This document shows, one piece after another, positions 5,234 through 6,118 of a DNA stretch of 6,118 nt. Below the pieces are notes generated by a model. The model was not told the DNA's origin. It saw nothing but the letters and a program-made list of their open reading frames with translations, and did not search any database. The translations under genes and the position numbers were made by a program. Position 1 is the first letter of the stretch; each line of letters starts with the position of its first letter. This DNA comes from Planctomycetota bacterium (lineage in GTDB: Bacteria; Planctomycetota; Phycisphaerae; WQYP01), in contig JAJYGE010000149.1 of assembly GCA_021785155.1 (NCBI GenBank), forward strand, positions 1 to 6,118, read 5' to 3'.

Positions 5234-5980
5234 ATGCGTAGCTATGTCAATATTGAGCGTTGGTACGATGCCGCGCCTGATTGTTCCCAGCGCAATAAGA
5301 CATTCCCCCGGTACCGGCTGTCTTTGGCCGCCGCAGTGACCATCTTTTCAGGGACACTGTTCTTTGCGGCCCCGGCGGCGGCGGATTATGTTGTCGGGCC
5401 AGGAGCCGGGATTGCCACATCAACTTTAGATTCGGGTGGCACCCGAACCAACGTTTCGCTCTCCAGTCCGGTAACGCTTCCCGCAGGCAATTATCAGGCC
5501 ACGCAGTTTTCGTTTGTCGCCGGGGCCATTGGCGACGTTGTGCCTTTTCTGGCAATACTTGCTTCCGGTACCTTGGGCAGCAGTAACGAGATTTTCAAGG
5601 TTATCGCGGTGGGCAACGATAACGCCATCACAAGCAACGCTGGCTACGGCAGCCAAACGACCGCGTTTGGCGGATCAGATGCATTTTCTGTTCCATTCGG
5701 CGGTGAAACCGTGTACGCCGGTATTACAGGAAGCGAGGGCAATAATCCAGTTCCGCTGGCGTACGTTGGAAGCGACGCGCACAATCCGTCGGCGTTTCCA
5801 ATCAGCGATTTTGTGCCAGGCGGTAATCTTCCGGCTTTCAGCTATCCCTATCTCGGTCGGGAATATGCTTTTGCAGTTGGCGTAACATCCGTCCCAAGCC
5901 CGTCTGCGGGCCTGTTGATGTTGTGCGGGGCCTTGGGATTCATGGGTATTGCCACCCGCAAGATCAGGACCGGGGCATAA
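5234..5980 (+). CDS. Exported PEP-CTERM sorting domain protein of unknown function
   Basis: A 248-residue secreted protein. The N-terminus has a long polar stretch with basic residues (to about 28), a hydrophobic run LSLAAAVTIFSGTLFF (29-44), and an Ala-rich end APAAA with likely signal-peptidase cleavage near 50/51. The mature part is rich in Gly, Ser, Thr, Asn and predicted beta strands. It includes LPAGNYQATQFSFVAGAIGDVVPFLAIL (about 82-109), a style of segment seen in other PEP-CTERM proteins of planctomycetes and verrucomicrobia. The C-terminus is a sorting tail: VPSPSAG (220-226), a hydrophobic helix, then RKIR. It should be exported by Sec, processed by an exosortase at the C-terminus, and end up on the surface or in extracellular matrix. 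No catalytic motif is visible. It is transcribed away from lutA, with its own promoter candidate and a strong ribosome site. No convincing terminator follows. The function is not recognised. Confidence 0.85.
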   Translation: MRSYVNIERWYDAAPDCSQRNKTFPRYRLSLAAAVTIFSGTLFFAAPAAADYVVGPGAGIATSTLDSGGTRTNVSLSSPVTLPAGNYQATQFSFVAGAIGDVVPFLAILASGTLGSSNEIFKVIAVGNDNAITSNAGYGSQTTAFGGSDAFSVPFGGETVYAGITGSEGNNPVPLAYVGSDAHNPSAFPISDFVPGGNLPAFSYPYLGREYAFAVGVTSVPSPSAGLLMLCGALGFMGIATRKIRTGA

Positions 5981-6032
5981 CCTTTTTAGTCCGCGGGGGT
6001 TTGGGCAACGCTTATCCATCAGGAAGGCTTGG

Positions 6033-6118
6033 GTGCAGGAGAAGGGGTACCGCTGGGGGTTGCCTCATCTTGCGACAGTCCCGGCGCGCCGAGGCTCTAC
6101 TGTTCACCTGTTCTAAAT
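6033..6118 (+). repeat. Composite dispersed repeat, copy 3 (partial, cut by window end)
   Basis: This copy begins within the first octamer block (only the last one or two units, gtgcagga and gaaggggt). It then contains the full core, nearly identical to copy 2 (about 6045-6076). The palindrome follows with two changes in its right arm, then reversed octamers tactgttc and acctgttc (6098-6113). The last bases, taaat, depart from copy 2 (tactcac), so the element may diverge or end here. It has the same orientation as copy 2 and lies about 50 bp downstream of the PEP-CTERM gene. Confidence 0.8.

Noticed and set aside
5981..6032. Terminator after the PEP-CTERM gene
   Set aside because: The T5 run at 5983-5987 precedes rather than follows the G-rich stretch. 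Only a weak G-U-dependent stem can be drawn.

Overview
The window looks like chromosomal DNA of a Gram-negative bacterium with an exosortase/PEP-CTERM surface system. Two proteins end in PEP-CTERM-type tails: a short Pro-containing motif, then a hydrophobic helix, then an Arg/Lys-rich end. One tail has the VPDxx form reminiscent of the VPDSG-CTERM variant of Verrucomicrobiota and relatives, so Verrucomicrobiota (or less likely Planctomycetota) is my best guess. No rRNA or other taxonomic marker is present.

Layout. Positions 1-340 hold an inverted copy of a composite, non-coding repeat, interrupted internally. Positions 359-817 (-) encode a small PilZ (c-di-GMP receptor) protein. Positions 818-1033 are an AT-richer intergenic stretch with short inverted repeats. 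Positions 1034-1780 (-) encode the C-terminal part of an NF038122-type metalloprotease with a sorting tail but no signal peptide, apparently a 5'-truncated relic. Positions 1805-4777 (-) are a compact lactate-oxidation operon transcribed lutA-lutB-lutC. Positions 4778-5233 are a divergent intergenic region dominated by a second, uninterrupted repeat copy. A likely promoter follows, with a 14-bp palindrome and a strong Shine-Dalgarno, for the PEP-CTERM protein at 5234-5980 (+). A third repeat copy starts near 6033 and runs off the window.

How the genes work together. LutA, LutB and LutC form a cytoplasmic iron-sulfur complex that oxidises L-lactate to pyruvate. The three genes are tightly packed: a 4-bp ATGA overlap between lutA and lutB, and 37 nt between lutB and lutC. 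No lactate permease or regulator gene lies in the window. The PilZ protein and the two PEP-CTERM proteins have no evident functional link to the operon.

The most unusual element is the repeat family. Each full copy combines a strongly conserved core of about 33 bp, two perfect or near-perfect GC-rich palindromes of 18-20 bp, and flanking blocks built from degenerate octamers (GARCAGGK/GAACAGTA type) that keep an 8-bp (sometimes 7-bp) phase. Two copies in opposite orientation bracket the PilZ-metalloprotease-lut segment.
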